Shown: positions 24,965 through 34,121, counted from the stretch's first letter. The stretch: DNA of 64,000 nucleotides from Bacillota bacterium (GCA_021845645.1 JAJZVM010000008.1:1-64000), one strand, 5' to 3'. Translations and numbers: made by a program. Notes: generated by a model from the letters alone, not told the origin.

Positions 24965-26690
24965 CGCCCGCCCCCCCGCGCAGCCGCCTGCGCGCGTCCT
25001 CCAAGGTGATCACGACACCGCCCTCGTCCAGGCCCGGCTCCTCGCCGTAGCGCACGATGCGGTAGCGGTAGCCCTGCTCCGTGAGGAAGCGCTGGCGCAG
25101 GATCGCGAACTGCTGCTCGCGGGTGTCGCTCGAGACGAGGGCGTAGAAGTGGGCCGGGCGCCCGTCCGCCTTGGGACGCAGGATGCGCCCGAGCCGCTGC
25201 GCCTCTTCCTGGCGCGAGCCGAAGGTGCCCGACACCTCGACCGCCACGCTCGCCTCGGGCAGGTCCAGGGAGAAATTCGCGACGTTCGAGACGACGAGCA
25301 GGGGCTGATCGCCATTGCGGAAGGCGGCGAGGAGGCGCTCGCGCTCCGGGAGCGGCGTCTCGCCCGTCAGGAGAGGCGCCTCGAGGGCAGCCGCCAGCTG
25401 CGCCAGCTGCGCGAGGAAGCGCCCGATGACCAGCACCTGGTCGCCGCTCGCAAGGTGCTGCTGCGCGATCGCCTGCACCGCCGCGATCTTCGCGGGGTTC
25501 TCCGCCGCGATGCGGAACTGCTCGCGCTCCTCCGCCTCGGCGTAGCGCTGGCGCGCCCCCGGCGGCAGGTCGAGCCGCACCTCGGTGCAGTTCGCCTGCG
25601 CGATCCAGCCCTGACCCTCGAGCTCCTTCCACGGCGCGTCGAACTTCTTCGGGCCGATCAGGCTGAAGACGTCGCCCTCCCGCCCGTCCTCGCGCAGCAG
25701 GGTGGCCGTGAGGCCGAGCCGTCGGCGCGCCTGGATCTCCGCCGTCATGCGGAAGACCGGCGCCGGCAGGAGATGCACCTCGTCGTAGATCACGAGGCCC
25801 CAGTCCTGTGCGTCGAAGAGCGAGCGGTGCTCGCGCCGGCCGAGGATGTGGTAGGTCGCGACCGTGACCGGCCGCACTTCCTTCTTCACGCCCGTGTATT
25901 CGCCGATCGCGTCGGGCCCGAGCGACGTCTTGTCCTGGAGCTCCTCGATCCACTGCCGCACCGCGAGCGTCGAGGTGCAGAGGATCAGGGTCTCGGCCTG
26001 CACCTTGGCCATCGCGCCGAGGCCCACGAGCGTCTTGCCGGCGCCGCAGGGCAGGACGACGACACCGCTGCCGCCGGAGGCCTGGCCGCCTGCCCAGAAC
26101 GCGTCTACCGCCTGCCGCTGGTAGCCGCGAAGTTCCAGCTCCTTGCCGGAGAGCGTCCGCTCGCGCAGCGAGAGGGCGAGCGGGGCCCCCAGGGCGTGGC
26201 CCGCGAGATCGCGGACGGGCCAGCCGATGCGCAGGAGCGCCTGCTTGAGGTGGCCGCGCTGGCCCTGGGCCACCCTGACGCCCTGCGGCCCGAGAAGCTC
26301 GAGCAGCGGCGAGACCTTGGGGTGGCCCCGCACCTCGCGCAGCAGCAGGGGATCGTCGGCCCAGAGCACGATGTCCTCGCCCGCCGGCCGCAGCTCCAGC
26401 CGCCCGTAGCGGGCCATGGCGCCCCAGATCTCCGCGCCCACGTTCTGCGGCAGCTGGTACTTGCCGAAGCGGTCGAGGCCGGCGATCACCTCCGGCGCTG
26501 CGAGGCCGCTCTCGGCTGCGTTCCAGAGCGAGAGGTGCGTGATGCGGTAGGTGTGGACGTGCTCGGGGCTGGCCTCGAGCTCCGCAAAGCGCGCGAGGAA
26601 GTCCCTGGCCGCCTCGAACTGCGGGTGATCCGCCTCGAGCAGCACCGAGTGGTCGCTCTGGACGATGAGCGGCTTATCGGAATCGAACAA
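24957..26690 (-). CDS. XPB/Rad25-type DNA repair helicase
   Basis: The 577-residue SF2 helicase has an N-terminal damage-recognition/XPB-like domain (residues about 1-180) and two RecA domains. Motifs: Walker A LPCGAGKT (213-220), DEVH box (303-306), LTATLLRED (327-335) containing the RED motif of XPB proteins, and motif VI-like QRLGRILRPK near the C-terminus. It should be a 3'-5' ATP-dependent DNA translocase or helicase. Bacterial XPB occurs in Actinobacteria and some Firmicutes. The TTG start follows GGAGG at about 9 nt. A nuclease partner (Bax1) of archaeal type is not present nearby. Confidence 0.94.
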   Translation of the reverse strand: MFDSDKPLIVQSDHSVLLEADHPQFEAARDFLARFAELEASPEHVHTYRITHLSLWNAAESGLAAPEVIAGLDRFGKYQLPQNVGAEIWGAMARYGRLELRPAGEDIVLWADDPLLLREVRGHPKVSPLLELLGPQGVRVAQGQRGHLKQALLRIGWPVRDLAGHALGAPLALSLRERTLSGKELELRGYQRQAVDAFWAGGQASGGSGVVVLPCGAGKTLVGLGAMAKVQAETLILCTSTLAVRQWIEELQDKTSLGPDAIGEYTGVKKEVRPVTVATYHILGRREHRSLFDAQDWGLVIYDEVHLLPAPVFRMTAEIQARRRLGLTATLLREDGREGDVFSLIGPKKFDAPWKELEGQGWIAQANCTEVRLDLPPGARQRYAEAEEREQFRIAAENPAKIAAVQAIAQQHLASGDQVLVIGRFLAQLAQLAAALEAPLLTGETPLPERERLLAAFRNGDQPLLVVSNVANFSLDLPEASVAVEVSGTFGSRQEEAQRLGRILRPKADGRPAHFYALVSSDTREQQFAILRQRFLTEQGYRYRIVRYGEEPGLDEGGVVITLEDARRRLRGGAGDA

Positions 26691-27054
26691 GCCGAGCGCC
26701 TCCGTTGGCAGTCTTCCTTAGCAGTATTGGCGTGGAAGGCGGCGGTTCCTGCGTCGGAGCGCCAGGACCCTGGATCGTCTGCGGCACCCGGCCTGCAAAG
26801 GTCACGCGAGGGTCATCGGGCCGGCCAGGGTGCTGCTCGCGGTGTTGCGGGCGGCCGCGCCGGAACACGGCCTTGGCCGCCATCCGGCCGGCGACGCATG
26901 GCATGCAGGGCCTGGAGGGCCGCCGACTGCATGCAGACGGCCCGCCGGCCGCCGCGCATCCTGCGCCGCCGCGGCCGGTGGAGCCGGAATCTCTTCGCTG
27001 CCATGCCATGTTGGGCGGCAGAGAACGCACGCTCCGCGCGGAATGTCGGAGGAA

Positions 27055-27083
27055 TTGACGCCCATAGCGTGCAAGAATATGCT
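27055..27083 (+). promoter_or_regulatory. Sigma-70-type promoter of the efflux operon
   Basis: TTGACG (27055-27060), a 17-bp spacer and TATGCT (27078-27083) form a strong housekeeping promoter reading into the membrane protein/HlyD/MacB operon. The start is expected near 27090. Confidence 0.7.
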
Positions 27084-27099
27084 GGTTGCGTCGCTGCGG

Positions 27100-27115
27100 T
27101 TAGATAACTGTCTAA
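27100..27115 (+). promoter_or_regulatory. MarR/TetR-type operator candidate
   Basis: TTAGATAACTGTCTAA is a near-perfect palindrome (arms TTAGA/TCTAA) about 10 bp after the expected transcription start. The TTAG..CTAA pattern is typical of MarR-family sites. No regulator gene of that family is adjacent. Confidence 0.5.
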
Positions 27116-27230
27116 GTCTATGGTGGTGCCTGGCGGTCCTGATCATGGCCTCGGGAGAATGTCCACTATGGTGCCTTTACCGCAGCCTCGGGCATGGTCG
27201 CGATTCTCGCAGCGCAGGGGGCCGGAAAGC

Positions 27231-27746
27231 ATGAGTTCGAACGAAGGTCAGGCACCAGTCGGCAGCCGGGGTACCGGGTCGCTCGGCACCATCTACCTGC
27301 TCTCCGCATTGGTCGGACTGGTCAGCGTCGCGGCAAGGGTCTACCTGTCCCTGGGCACCCTCGCGAACGTCATCGGCTGGGTGCTGGACGCCGCCCTGCT
27401 CGCCCTGATCATCGTGGGCGTGGTCAAGGTCACCCGCTCCGGTGGCGGGCGTGTGCCTCTCAAGGTATCGCTGATCGGCGTCGTCTACGGTCTCGTGACC
27501 GGCCTCGGCATCATTCTCGTGCCGCCGTCGGCAGCCGCCGTGCGGGCCGCCGTCACGCAGGAGCTCAAGCGGTTCCCCAGCCTGTCGCCGACGGTGGTCC
27601 AGCAGTCGGTCCAGCGTTCCATGACGCTCGGTTCGCACATCACCTCGGCCGTCAGCGTCATCGTCGTCGTCTGGCTGCTCGCATTGCTCATCGCCTGGAT
27701 CGTATCGCTGTTCGTGAAGCGGCCGGGACGCTCCGCCTCCGTCTGA
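27231..27746 (+). CDS. Small membrane protein, four helices
   Basis: The 171-residue protein has four predicted membrane helices, at about residues 20-42, 47-67, 75-97 and 133-163, and an amphipathic segment (QELKRFPSLSPTVVQQSVQR) between the third and fourth. I do not recognise the family. It is the first gene of an efflux operon, 30 nt before the HlyD-type adaptor, and probably supports that transporter or membrane stress tolerance. The ATG is preceded by a modest CAGGGGG. Confidence 0.75.
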   Translation: MSSNEGQAPVGSRGTGSLGTIYLLSALVGLVSVAARVYLSLGTLANVIGWVLDAALLALIIVGVVKVTRSGGGRVPLKVSLIGVVYGLVTGLGIILVPPSAAAVRAAVTQELKRFPSLSPTVVQQSVQRSMTLGSHITSAVSVIVVVWLLALLIAWIVSLFVKRPGRSASV

Positions 27747-27776
27747 CCCGCCCCTGAGGCAAGGAGGAGAGCACAA

Positions 27777-29474
27777 GTGCGCAGGTTCCTCATCCCCGTC
27801 GTCGCGGTGGTCGTCATCGTCGGCCTTTTGCTGCTCATGCGGGCGACGCAGCCGAACGGCGCGGCCAGCACCATATCCCCGCTCAGCTACAGCGTCGCGC
27901 GGGCGCACTACGGCAACCTGAACGTGTCGGTCAGCGGCAGCGGCACGGTGCAGGCCGGGCAGTCGCTGGACGTCGAGGCGCAGCAGAGCGGCACGGTCGC
28001 GTCGGTCGGGGTGATTGTGGGCAGCCTGGTCCGCCAGGGCGGGGTCCTCGCCGCCGTCACGGACGACGGAGCGCTCGAAGGCGACGTCACGTCCGCCGAG
28101 GCCCAGCTGGCCGCGGACAAGGCGAGCCTCGCGGCGCTCTATCCGACGCTCGCCACCGCCGCGGCCATCACCGCCCAGCAGGAGCGCGTGCAGGCGGACA
28201 AGGCCGTGGTCGCGCGCGACCAGGCCCAGCTCGCGGATCTGACGGTGAATGCTCCTGTGGTCGGCGTGGTCGCGAGCGTGGACGTGGTGGCGGGGCAGGT
28301 GGTCAGCCCCGGCACCGAGCTCTTCGAGATCGTCCAGCCGGGCTCCGTCGAGATCGAGGTAAGCGTCCCCGAGATCGACCTGCCCAACATCTACATGGGC
28401 GAGGGGGTCCAGGTCTGGACGCAGGACCAGGGCACGATGCAGGCCGCCGTGACCTACATCGGGCTGATCTCGTCCGGCCAGGGTCCCAAGGGGGCCCTCT
28501 ACCCTGTGACGCTGGCGATCGAGAACCCGCCGTCCGGGCTGCGTCAGGGAATGCAGGCGACCGCAAACTTCACGGAGGACTACTTCTCCGTTCCCGGCAC
28601 GGTGGCGTTCACGAATCCGCAGCAGGTGGTCGCGCAGGTGTCGGGGACCGTCGCGAATCTGCCGGTCGAGGCCGGGAACACGGTGACATCCGGCGAGACG
28701 CTCCTGACACTTGAGAATCAAGGGCTCGCCCCGCAGCTCGACAGCGACCAGGCTGCGCTCGCGGCGGACGTCTCGCAGCTGCAGCAGTTGCTCCACCCCA
28801 CGCAGCCGACCGCCGCCCAGGTGACGTCGCTGCGCGAGCGCATCGCGAACGACCAGGCCGCGGTGGGCCGCGCCCGGCTGGCCCTCGGGCAGCTCGACAT
28901 CACGGCGCCGATCTCCGGCGTCGTGACGGCCGTCAACGTCCAGCAGGGCAGTCTCGTCGCGCCGGGGGCGGCGACGCCCCCCTTCACCGTGGAGGACCCG
29001 AACTCGTTGCAGGTGCTCGTCCCGATCAGCGAGATCTCGATCGCCCAGGTGGCCCTCGGACAGAGCGCCGCGGTCACCGCCGACGCCCTGCCCGGCGAGA
29101 CCTTCCACGGTACGGTTGGCGAGATCGCGCCCGCCGGACTGACGTCGCAGGGCGTCGCAACCTTCAATGTCACGGTCGATGTCGCGCATCCTGGCGACCT
29201 GCGGGCGGGCATGTCCGCAGACGTCTCGATCCGCGTGGCATCGCTGCGCCACGTGCTGCTGGTGCCGAACGAGGCCCTCAGCGGCTACGGCAGGCAGGCC
29301 ACGCTGCAGGTCGTCGTGCACGGCACGCCCAAGCTGCGCCACGTGGTCATGGGGCTCTCGAACGAGACGGACACCGAGATCCTCTCCGGCCTCACAGCGG
29401 GAACCGAGGTCGTCACGGCCCAGGCCTCGACCGGGACGCTGCCGTTCGGACAGAGCTCGAGCAGTGGCAAGTGA
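27777..29474 (+). CDS. HlyD/MacA-type membrane fusion protein with duplicated adaptor unit
   Basis: Extracytoplasmic adaptor of an ABC efflux system, anchored by an N-terminal helix (residues 5-21). The 565-residue length exceeds the usual 350-420. Two lipoyl/coiled-coil modules are visible in tandem. The first has lipoyl halves at about 55-95 (SGTVASVGVIVGSLVRQGG) and 155-188 (APVVGVVASVDVVAGQVVSP) around a helical hairpin. The second has halves at about 285-315 (SGTVANLPVEAGNTVTSGE) and 374-405 (APISGVVTAVNVQQGSLVAP). Barrel regions follow each. GTG start after AAGGAGGAGA. It ends overlapping or abutting the ATPase gene. Confidence 0.9.
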   Translation: MRRFLIPVVAVVVIVGLLLLMRATQPNGAASTISPLSYSVARAHYGNLNVSVSGSGTVQAGQSLDVEAQQSGTVASVGVIVGSLVRQGGVLAAVTDDGALEGDVTSAEAQLAADKASLAALYPTLATAAAITAQQERVQADKAVVARDQAQLADLTVNAPVVGVVASVDVVAGQVVSPGTELFEIVQPGSVEIEVSVPEIDLPNIYMGEGVQVWTQDQGTMQAAVTYIGLISSGQGPKGALYPVTLAIENPPSGLRQGMQATANFTEDYFSVPGTVAFTNPQQVVAQVSGTVANLPVEAGNTVTSGETLLTLENQGLAPQLDSDQAALAADVSQLQQLLHPTQPTAAQVTSLRERIANDQAAVGRARLALGQLDITAPISGVVTAVNVQQGSLVAPGAATPPFTVEDPNSLQVLVPISEISIAQVALGQSAAVTADALPGETFHGTVGEIAPAGLTSQGVATFNVTVDVAHPGDLRAGMSADVSIRVASLRHVLLVPNEALSGYGRQATLQVVVHGTPKLRHVVMGLSNETDTEILSGLTAGTEVVTAQASTGTLPFGQSSSSGK

Positions 29475-29475
29475 C

Positions 29476-30204
29476 GTGGGTGAGGTCATCCGCGTCGAAG
29501 GGCTCGAGCGCGTCTACCGCCTGGGCCCCGTCTCCGTGCCCGCCGTGCAGGGACTGAACTTCGCCGTGCCCGCAGGGCAGATGCTGGCGATCATGGGGCC
29601 GTCGGGCTCGGGCAAGTCGACGCTTCTGAACCTGCTCGGCTGCCTGGACCGGCCGACGGCCGGGCGCTACTTCCTCGCGGGCGAGGACGTCGCGCGCAAG
29701 AGCAGCGACGAGCTGGCGGAGGTGCGCAACCATCGCATCGGCTTCGTCTTCCAGAGCTACAACCTGCTGCCGCAGCTCACCGCCCTCGAGAACGTCGAGC
29801 TGCCCCTGATCTACGGCGGGGTCGGCAGGGCGGAGCGCCGCCGCCGCGCGGAAGCCGCCCTGGACGCCGTGGGCCTCGCCGAGCGCCGCCGCCACCGCCC
29901 CATGGAGCTCTCCGGCGGCCAGCAGCAGCGCGTGGGGATCGCGCGCGCGATCGTCGGCAAACCCGACGTGATCCTGGCGGACGAGCCGACCGGCAACCTG
30001 GACTCCCGCTCCGGCCTTGAGGTGCTGCAGCTCTTTCACACGCTGCACGAGAGCGGCGGCACGATCGTCATCGTCACGCACGACGAGGACGTCGCGCAGC
30101 ACTGCCAGAGGATCCTCGGGCTGCATGACGGGCGGCTCGTGCGGGACGCGGAGGTCTCGAAGGCGGCCGTTCCGGCCAGCGGCGGGGAGGATGCGCCATG
30201 CTGA
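29476..30204 (+). CDS. MacB/LolD-type ABC transporter ATPase
   Basis: The 242-residue nucleotide-binding protein has Walker A (GPSGSGKST), Q-loop ([10 protein letters not shown]), signature ([15 protein letters not shown]), Walker B with [13 protein letters not shown], and H-loop ([12 protein letters not shown]). It powers the permease encoded by the next gene. Start is GTG 29476, directly after the HlyD stop codon, or GTG 29464, overlapping it; neither has a clear Shine-Dalgarno, so coupling to the upstream gene is likely. Its end overlaps the permease start by 7 nt. Confidence 0.95.
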   Translation: MGEVIRVEGLERVYRLGPVSVPAVQGLNFAVPAGQMLAIMGPSGSGKSTLLNLLGCLDRPTAGRYFLAGEDVARKSSDELAEVRNHRIGFVFQSYNLLPQLTALENVELPLIYGGVGRAERRRRAEAALDAVGLAERRRHRPMELSGGQQQRVGIARAIVGKPDVILADEPTGNLDSRSGLEVLQLFHTLHESGGTIVIVTHDEDVAQHCQRILGLHDGRLVRDAEVSKAAVPASGGEDAPC

Positions 30205-31367
30205 TCGAAAGCCTGCGCATGGCCTGGCGCAGCCTGACCGCGAACACGGCCCGCGCGCTCCTCACGATGCTCGGGATCATCATCGGCGTCGCGGCCGTGA
30301 TCGCCCTGGTCTCGGTCGGCCAGGCGGCCACCAGGTCCGTCACATCGCAGGTCGAGAACCTGGGCTCCAACATGATCGTCGTGGTGCCGAACGCGTCCCA
30401 GGGCGTCACTCTCAGCGTCTCGGACGGTCCGTGGCTCCTTCAGAGCGTTCCGGAGATCTCGGCGGAGGCGCCCCTTCTGCAGGGAGGGGTGATGGCGCGC
30501 TACGGCAGCCGGACGTGGAGCACCGCCCTGCTCGGCACGACACCGCCGTCGAAGGCGATCCAGGGCCGCTCCATGGCGATCGGGCGCTACATCGTCTCCA
30601 GCGATGTGGTGCTGCGCCGTCAGGTGGCCGTGCTGGGCACGACGACGGACGAGAGGCTGTTCGGCCACGCGAATCCCCTGGGCCGCACGATCCAGGTGAA
30701 CGGCACCCCCCTGATCGTCGTCGGCGTCATGAATGCGAGCGGCGGTGCGGGATTCTCCTCCAACCCGGACGACATCATCGTGACGCCGGTGACGGTCGCC
30801 GAGCAGATCCTGCGCACCACCACCGTCTCCGGCTTCATGACCGAAGCGCGTTCGTCCGACCTTGCCCCGCTGGCCGTGGGACACCTGCAGGCCGTGATGG
30901 ACAGGCGCTTCCGCAGTTCGACGGCGGCCGAGGTCGTGTCCGAGGACCAAGTGCTCAAGACGCTTGCCGCCCTGACCGGCACCCTGACCGTCATGCTGGG
31001 CGGCATCGCCGGCATCTCGCTCCTGGTGGGCGGCATCGGCATCATGAACATCATGCTCGTGACGGTCAGCGAGCGGACCCGCGAGATCGGCCTTCGGAAG
31101 GCGATCGGCGCGAAGCGGAGCGCGGTGGCGCTGCAGTTCCTGATCGAGTCCGGCATCCTCAGCCTGGGCGGGGGTGCCATCGGCGTGGCCCTCGGCTACG
31201 CCGGCGCCCTCGCCTTCACGACCGCCCTGCACTGGCCGTCGGGGACGTCGCCCAGCACCATCCTGCTGGCGTTGGTCTTCTCCGTGGCGGTGGGCGTCGT
31301 GTTCGGCATGTGGCCGGCCCTGCGGGCGAGCCGGCTCGACCCGATCGAGGCCTTGCGCCAGGGGTAG
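30198..31367 (+). CDS. MacB-type ABC transporter permease
   Basis: The 389-residue protein begins with LRMAWRSLTANTARALLTML, has a first membrane helix (about 17-40), a MacB periplasmic core domain and a C-terminal FtsX domain with three helices and the motif ERTREIGLRKAIGAKRSAVA. It works by mechanotransmission with the ATPase and the HlyD-type adaptor. Likely substrates are antibiotics, peptides or lipids, but nothing in the sequence decides. It is the complete counterpart of the broken permease at 550-1615. Confidence 0.94.
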   Translation: MLIESLRMAWRSLTANTARALLTMLGIIIGVAAVIALVSVGQAATRSVTSQVENLGSNMIVVVPNASQGVTLSVSDGPWLLQSVPEISAEAPLLQGGVMARYGSRTWSTALLGTTPPSKAIQGRSMAIGRYIVSSDVVLRRQVAVLGTTTDERLFGHANPLGRTIQVNGTPLIVVGVMNASGGAGFSSNPDDIIVTPVTVAEQILRTTTVSGFMTEARSSDLAPLAVGHLQAVMDRRFRSSTAAEVVSEDQVLKTLAALTGTLTVMLGGIAGISLLVGGIGIMNIMLVTVSERTREIGLRKAIGAKRSAVALQFLIESGILSLGGGAIGVALGYAGALAFTTALHWPSGTSPSTILLALVFSVAVGVVFGMWPALRASRLDPIEALRQG

Positions 31368-31509
31368 GGTCCGCGCCGCGCGTGGCCACCGCCCGCTCCG
31401 TGCCTCCGGGCCATGACGCGCCGCCGCCAGGCCGCGGTCAGACGGCCTGTTGCGCTGTGCTATGTTGGCAGCGGGCGGTACAGTCCGACAAACCTGGGAG
31501 GTGCCTCTC

Positions 31510-31983
31510 GTGCGCTACCTCGAACCTTCCGGCACCGCATTGCGCCTGCCTGTGATCGGCCAGGGCACCTGGGGCTTCGGCGAGGATCCCCGTCGCCACC
31601 GGCAGGAGGTCGAGGCTCTCCGGGAGGGCTTCGAGCGCGGCATGACCCTCGTGGATACGGCGGAGCTCTACGGCGCGGGAGAAAGCGAGCGGGTGGTCGG
31701 CGACGCCATCGCGGACTGCCGGGACTCGGTCTTCCTGATCACGAAGATCTGGCCGAACCATGCCGAGCCCGATGCGATGCGCCGTGCGCTCGAGGCCTCC
31801 CTGCGCCGCATGCGCACGGACCGGGTCGACGTATGTCTCCTGCACTGGCCGACGACAGCGGTGCCGCTTCCTGGCACAGTTCCTGCGCACGGTCAGGGCA
31901 CAGCGGCAGGATCTTCGGGGCGAGGCACCGGCCGCCGCACCCCGCATGACCAGACACCGTGTCTGCATCTTCTGTCCTGCTAG
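31510..31983 (+). pseudogene. Aldo/keto reductase, 3'-truncated
   Basis: GTG at 31510 follows GGGAGGTG and opens an aldo/keto reductase: the nucleotide-fold start LRLPVIGQGTWGFGED, the catalytic region TLVDTAELYGAGESERVVG, the active-site Lys in FLITKIWP and DRVDVCLLHWP. Similarity stops at about 31855, after some 115 of an expected 280 residues, and the rest of the frame is low-complexity missense. The cofactor-binding C-terminal half is missing, so the product is inactive or unmade. The intact reductase at 32333 is of a different subfamily. Confidence 0.75.
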
Positions 31984-32332
31984 CGCCATGCAGGAACGGA
32001 GTGTGGTCTACACCGTCAATGCAGGAGACGTCGGACGCGCCGAATCGCTTGGCCTTTAACCATCGACCGGCCCGCGCACCGCTGATGGGGTCCACGGAAT
32101 GGGGCCTAACGATTGGCTTGCATGCACGGGTCGCACCGCTCGGTAAGGACATCTATGTGATCACCGGGCCAGTACACGTAGGCGCTGTCTCCTGCACGGG
32201 CCGCTTCCCGCAACTTCCTCTGTATACAGATGTTCAAAAGACAAGGGTTCCAACGGCCCGGGAGCGAACTGAGAGTACGCGACAGCACACTTTCTGCCGC
32301 ACTTCATCCGCTCACGGCAGGGAGGGTTCTCT
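31984..32332. other. Intergenic region with an operator-like site
   Basis: Nothing coding is supported. It contains the GTATAC-type site at 32219-32236 and ends with the ribosome binding site GGCAGGGAGG of the aldo/keto reductase. Confidence 0.4.
32219..32236 (+). promoter_or_regulatory. Regulon motif site 1 (GTATAC type)
   Basis: TCTGTATACAGATGTTCA contains the perfect palindrome TGTATACA (32221-32228). It lies about 100 bp before the aldo/keto reductase start. The same core occurs at four other intergenic places in the catabolic island. Confidence 0.5.
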
Positions 32333-33337
32333 TTGGAGGTTCGCAGGCTTGGTGCCTCTGGCCTTCGCGTCAGCAGCCTCGGCCTAGGCACCATGACGTT
32401 CGGCCTGCAGGCCGGACGTAGCACGGCGTTCGCCATCCTCGACAAGGCCCTCGCGGCCGGCGTCTCTTTCATCGATACAGCCGACGTATACCCGCTCGGG
32501 CGGTCGCAGGCCGAGTTCGGGGCCACGGAGGAGATCATCGGCGATTGGCTTCAGGGGCGTAGGCAGCAGGTGGTGCTGGCCTCCAAATGCTACGGCGCCA
32601 TGGGTACGGGGCTCAATGACCAGGGGCTCGGGCGCAAGCACATCATGGAGGCAGTGGAGGCGAGCCTCAGGCGCCTGCGCACCGACTATCTCGACCTGTA
32701 CCAGGCGCACCAGTTCGACCCGGCCACTCCCCTCGAGGAGACCCTCAACGCCTTCGACGACCTCATCCGGCAGGGCAAGGTACGCTACATCGGCGTCTCG
32801 AACTGGCCTGCCTACCAGGTGCAGCGCGCAGTCTGCATTGCGGATCACCGGGGATACAATCCGGTGGTAAGTGCGCAGCCCCGGTACAATCTCCTCTACA
32901 GGGCGATCGAGGCGGAGCTCGTGCCGATGGCGCAGGCGGCAGGTGTGGGCATCATCGTGTACAACCCGCTTGCCGGCGGATTCCTTACCGGCCGGTACCG
33001 GCCAGGGCAAGAAGTGGAAGCCGGCACACGTTTCGCCCTCGGCGGCATGGCGAAGCCTGGCGAGCGCTATCGGGACCGCTACTGGAATGCAGCGGCGTTT
33101 GCGGTCGTCGAGACCTTCCGTGCCTTCTGCGCCGTGCGCGGCTGGGACATGACCACGACGGCCGTCCGCTGGACGCTGCAGCAGCCGGGCATCAGCGTGG
33201 CTCTTCTGGGTGCGAGCCATCCCGAGCAGCTCGACAAGTCGCTGCAGGCCGCGACAGAGCCACCCATGAGCCGTGACGACCTCCTCGAGCTCGACGACCT
33301 CTGGTTCCAGATGCCCCGTCAAAAGGTGGAGCAGTGA
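32333..33337 (+). CDS. Aldo/keto reductase
   Basis: NAD(P)H-dependent reductase of aldehydes or ketones with a TIM barrel. The 334-residue protein carries the complete catalytic tetrad Asp48, Tyr53, Lys85 and His126 (IDTADVY, LASKCYG, YQAHQFD) and the C-terminal cofactor site (LLGASHPEQLDKSL). Sequence style is that of the Tas/YghZ-like group. The TTG start follows GGCAGGGAGG. It stands between a truncated reductase and the GntR regulator, with a regulon motif upstream. The physiological substrate is unknown. Confidence 0.93.
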   Translation: MEVRRLGASGLRVSSLGLGTMTFGLQAGRSTAFAILDKALAAGVSFIDTADVYPLGRSQAEFGATEEIIGDWLQGRRQQVVLASKCYGAMGTGLNDQGLGRKHIMEAVEASLRRLRTDYLDLYQAHQFDPATPLEETLNAFDDLIRQGKVRYIGVSNWPAYQVQRAVCIADHRGYNPVVSAQPRYNLLYRAIEAELVPMAQAAGVGIIVYNPLAGGFLTGRYRPGQEVEAGTRFALGGMAKPGERYRDRYWNAAAFAVVETFRAFCAVRGWDMTTTAVRWTLQQPGISVALLGASHPEQLDKSLQAATEPPMSRDDLLELDDLWFQMPRQKVEQ

Positions 33338-33405
33338 AGGGCTCGGCAAGAGACCACACGGACCTTCGCCTATGGTCGGGTGGGACGTATGACCGGTTTC
33401 TCAGC

Positions 33406-33423
33406 TTGTGTACAATTATGCCA
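33406..33423 (+). promoter_or_regulatory. Regulon motif site 2 overlapping the -10 of the GntR gene
   Basis: TTGTGTACAA (33406-33415) overlaps TACAAT (33411-33416), a good -10 hexamer. Transcription from it would begin at about 33422-33424, the ATG itself, so the mRNA would be leaderless. The position suggests autorepression by the encoded regulator. Confidence 0.5.
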
Positions 33424-34121
33424 TGAGCCATTCTGACCTTACCCTTCGCGGGCACCGCCAGTCGGTTCGGGATCTTATCTACGCCTCGCTCCGGGGTGCA
33501 ATCTCCCGTGGGAGTCTCGCCCCCGGCCAGATGCTGTCGGAGGAGCAACTCTCGACCTCGCTCAACGTCAGCCGCACACCCCTCAGGGAAGCTCTGCAGA
33601 GGCTGACCACGGAGGGGCTGATCGAGCGCGCGGACAACGGCCGCATCAATGTGAAGAACGTGTCGCTCAAGGAGGCGAGCCATCTCTACGCGGTGCGCTC
33701 TGTCCTCGAGCAGCTGGCGGCGCGGGAAGCCTGCCTGCACATGACGCCAGAAGGTCTCGCACGCCTCAAGAGTGCGTTCGGCCAGATGCTCACCGACGAG
33801 AACGACCCGAACAGGGACGTGGCGGATAGCGGCGGCAGCTTCCACGAAATCATGCTCCAGATCGCCGACAATCCGATCAACCTGCGCCTGCTGGCGAACC
33901 TGCAGGTGCTCATCTCCCGCTACCGCTACCTCAGCACAGGCAGGGCGAAGCGGACGCACCACGCGGTCGAGGAGCACGAAGCGATCCTCAGTGCTCTCGC
34001 CGCAGGAGACGCAGACGCCGCAGCAGAGGCCATGCGCATCCACATCGAGGAAAGCTTCGCCTCGGTGCGCAGCGCGCTCGTCTCCCGCGAGGAGTCCCAA
34101 GGCGTGCCGGTGTCAGAGTAG
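33423..34121 (+). CDS. GntR-family regulator, FadR/FCD subfamily
   Basis: The 232-residue protein has an N-terminal winged helix (VRDLIYASLRGAISRGSLAP, then NVSRTPLREALQRLTTEGLI) and a C-terminal all-helical FCD ligand domain with conserved acid/His positions (FHEIMLQIADNP, HHAVEEHEAILSALAAGD) that usually bind a metal and an organic acid. It probably controls the surrounding carboxylate-degradation genes. No Shine-Dalgarno precedes the ATG and a -10 lies 7 nt upstream, hence probably leaderless. It converges on etfA, overlapping it tail to tail by 9 bp. Confidence 0.93.
   Translation: MSHSDLTLRGHRQSVRDLIYASLRGAISRGSLAPGQMLSEEQLSTSLNVSRTPLREALQRLTTEGLIERADNGRINVKNVSLKEASHLYAVRSVLEQLAAREACLHMTPEGLARLKSAFGQMLTDENDPNRDVADSGGSFHEIMLQIADNPINLRLLANLQVLISRYRYLSTGRAKRTHHAVEEHEAILSALAAGDADAAAEAMRIHIEESFASVRSALVSREESQGVPVSE

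Larger units (their letters stand above)
26691..27230. other. Long intergenic region upstream of the efflux operon
   Basis: No gene is seen. It contains GC-rich inverted sequences (GGGCCG/CGGCCC around a GCATGC centre, 26918-26943), then a strong promoter at 27055-27083 and an operator-like repeat at 27100-27115. The remaining leader of about 130 nt has no recognised element. Confidence 0.45.

Noticed and set aside
27177..29489. Open frame of 770 codons on the minus strand
   Set aside because: It is antisense to the efflux membrane protein and HlyD adaptor and shows only low-complexity Arg/Asp/His sequence.
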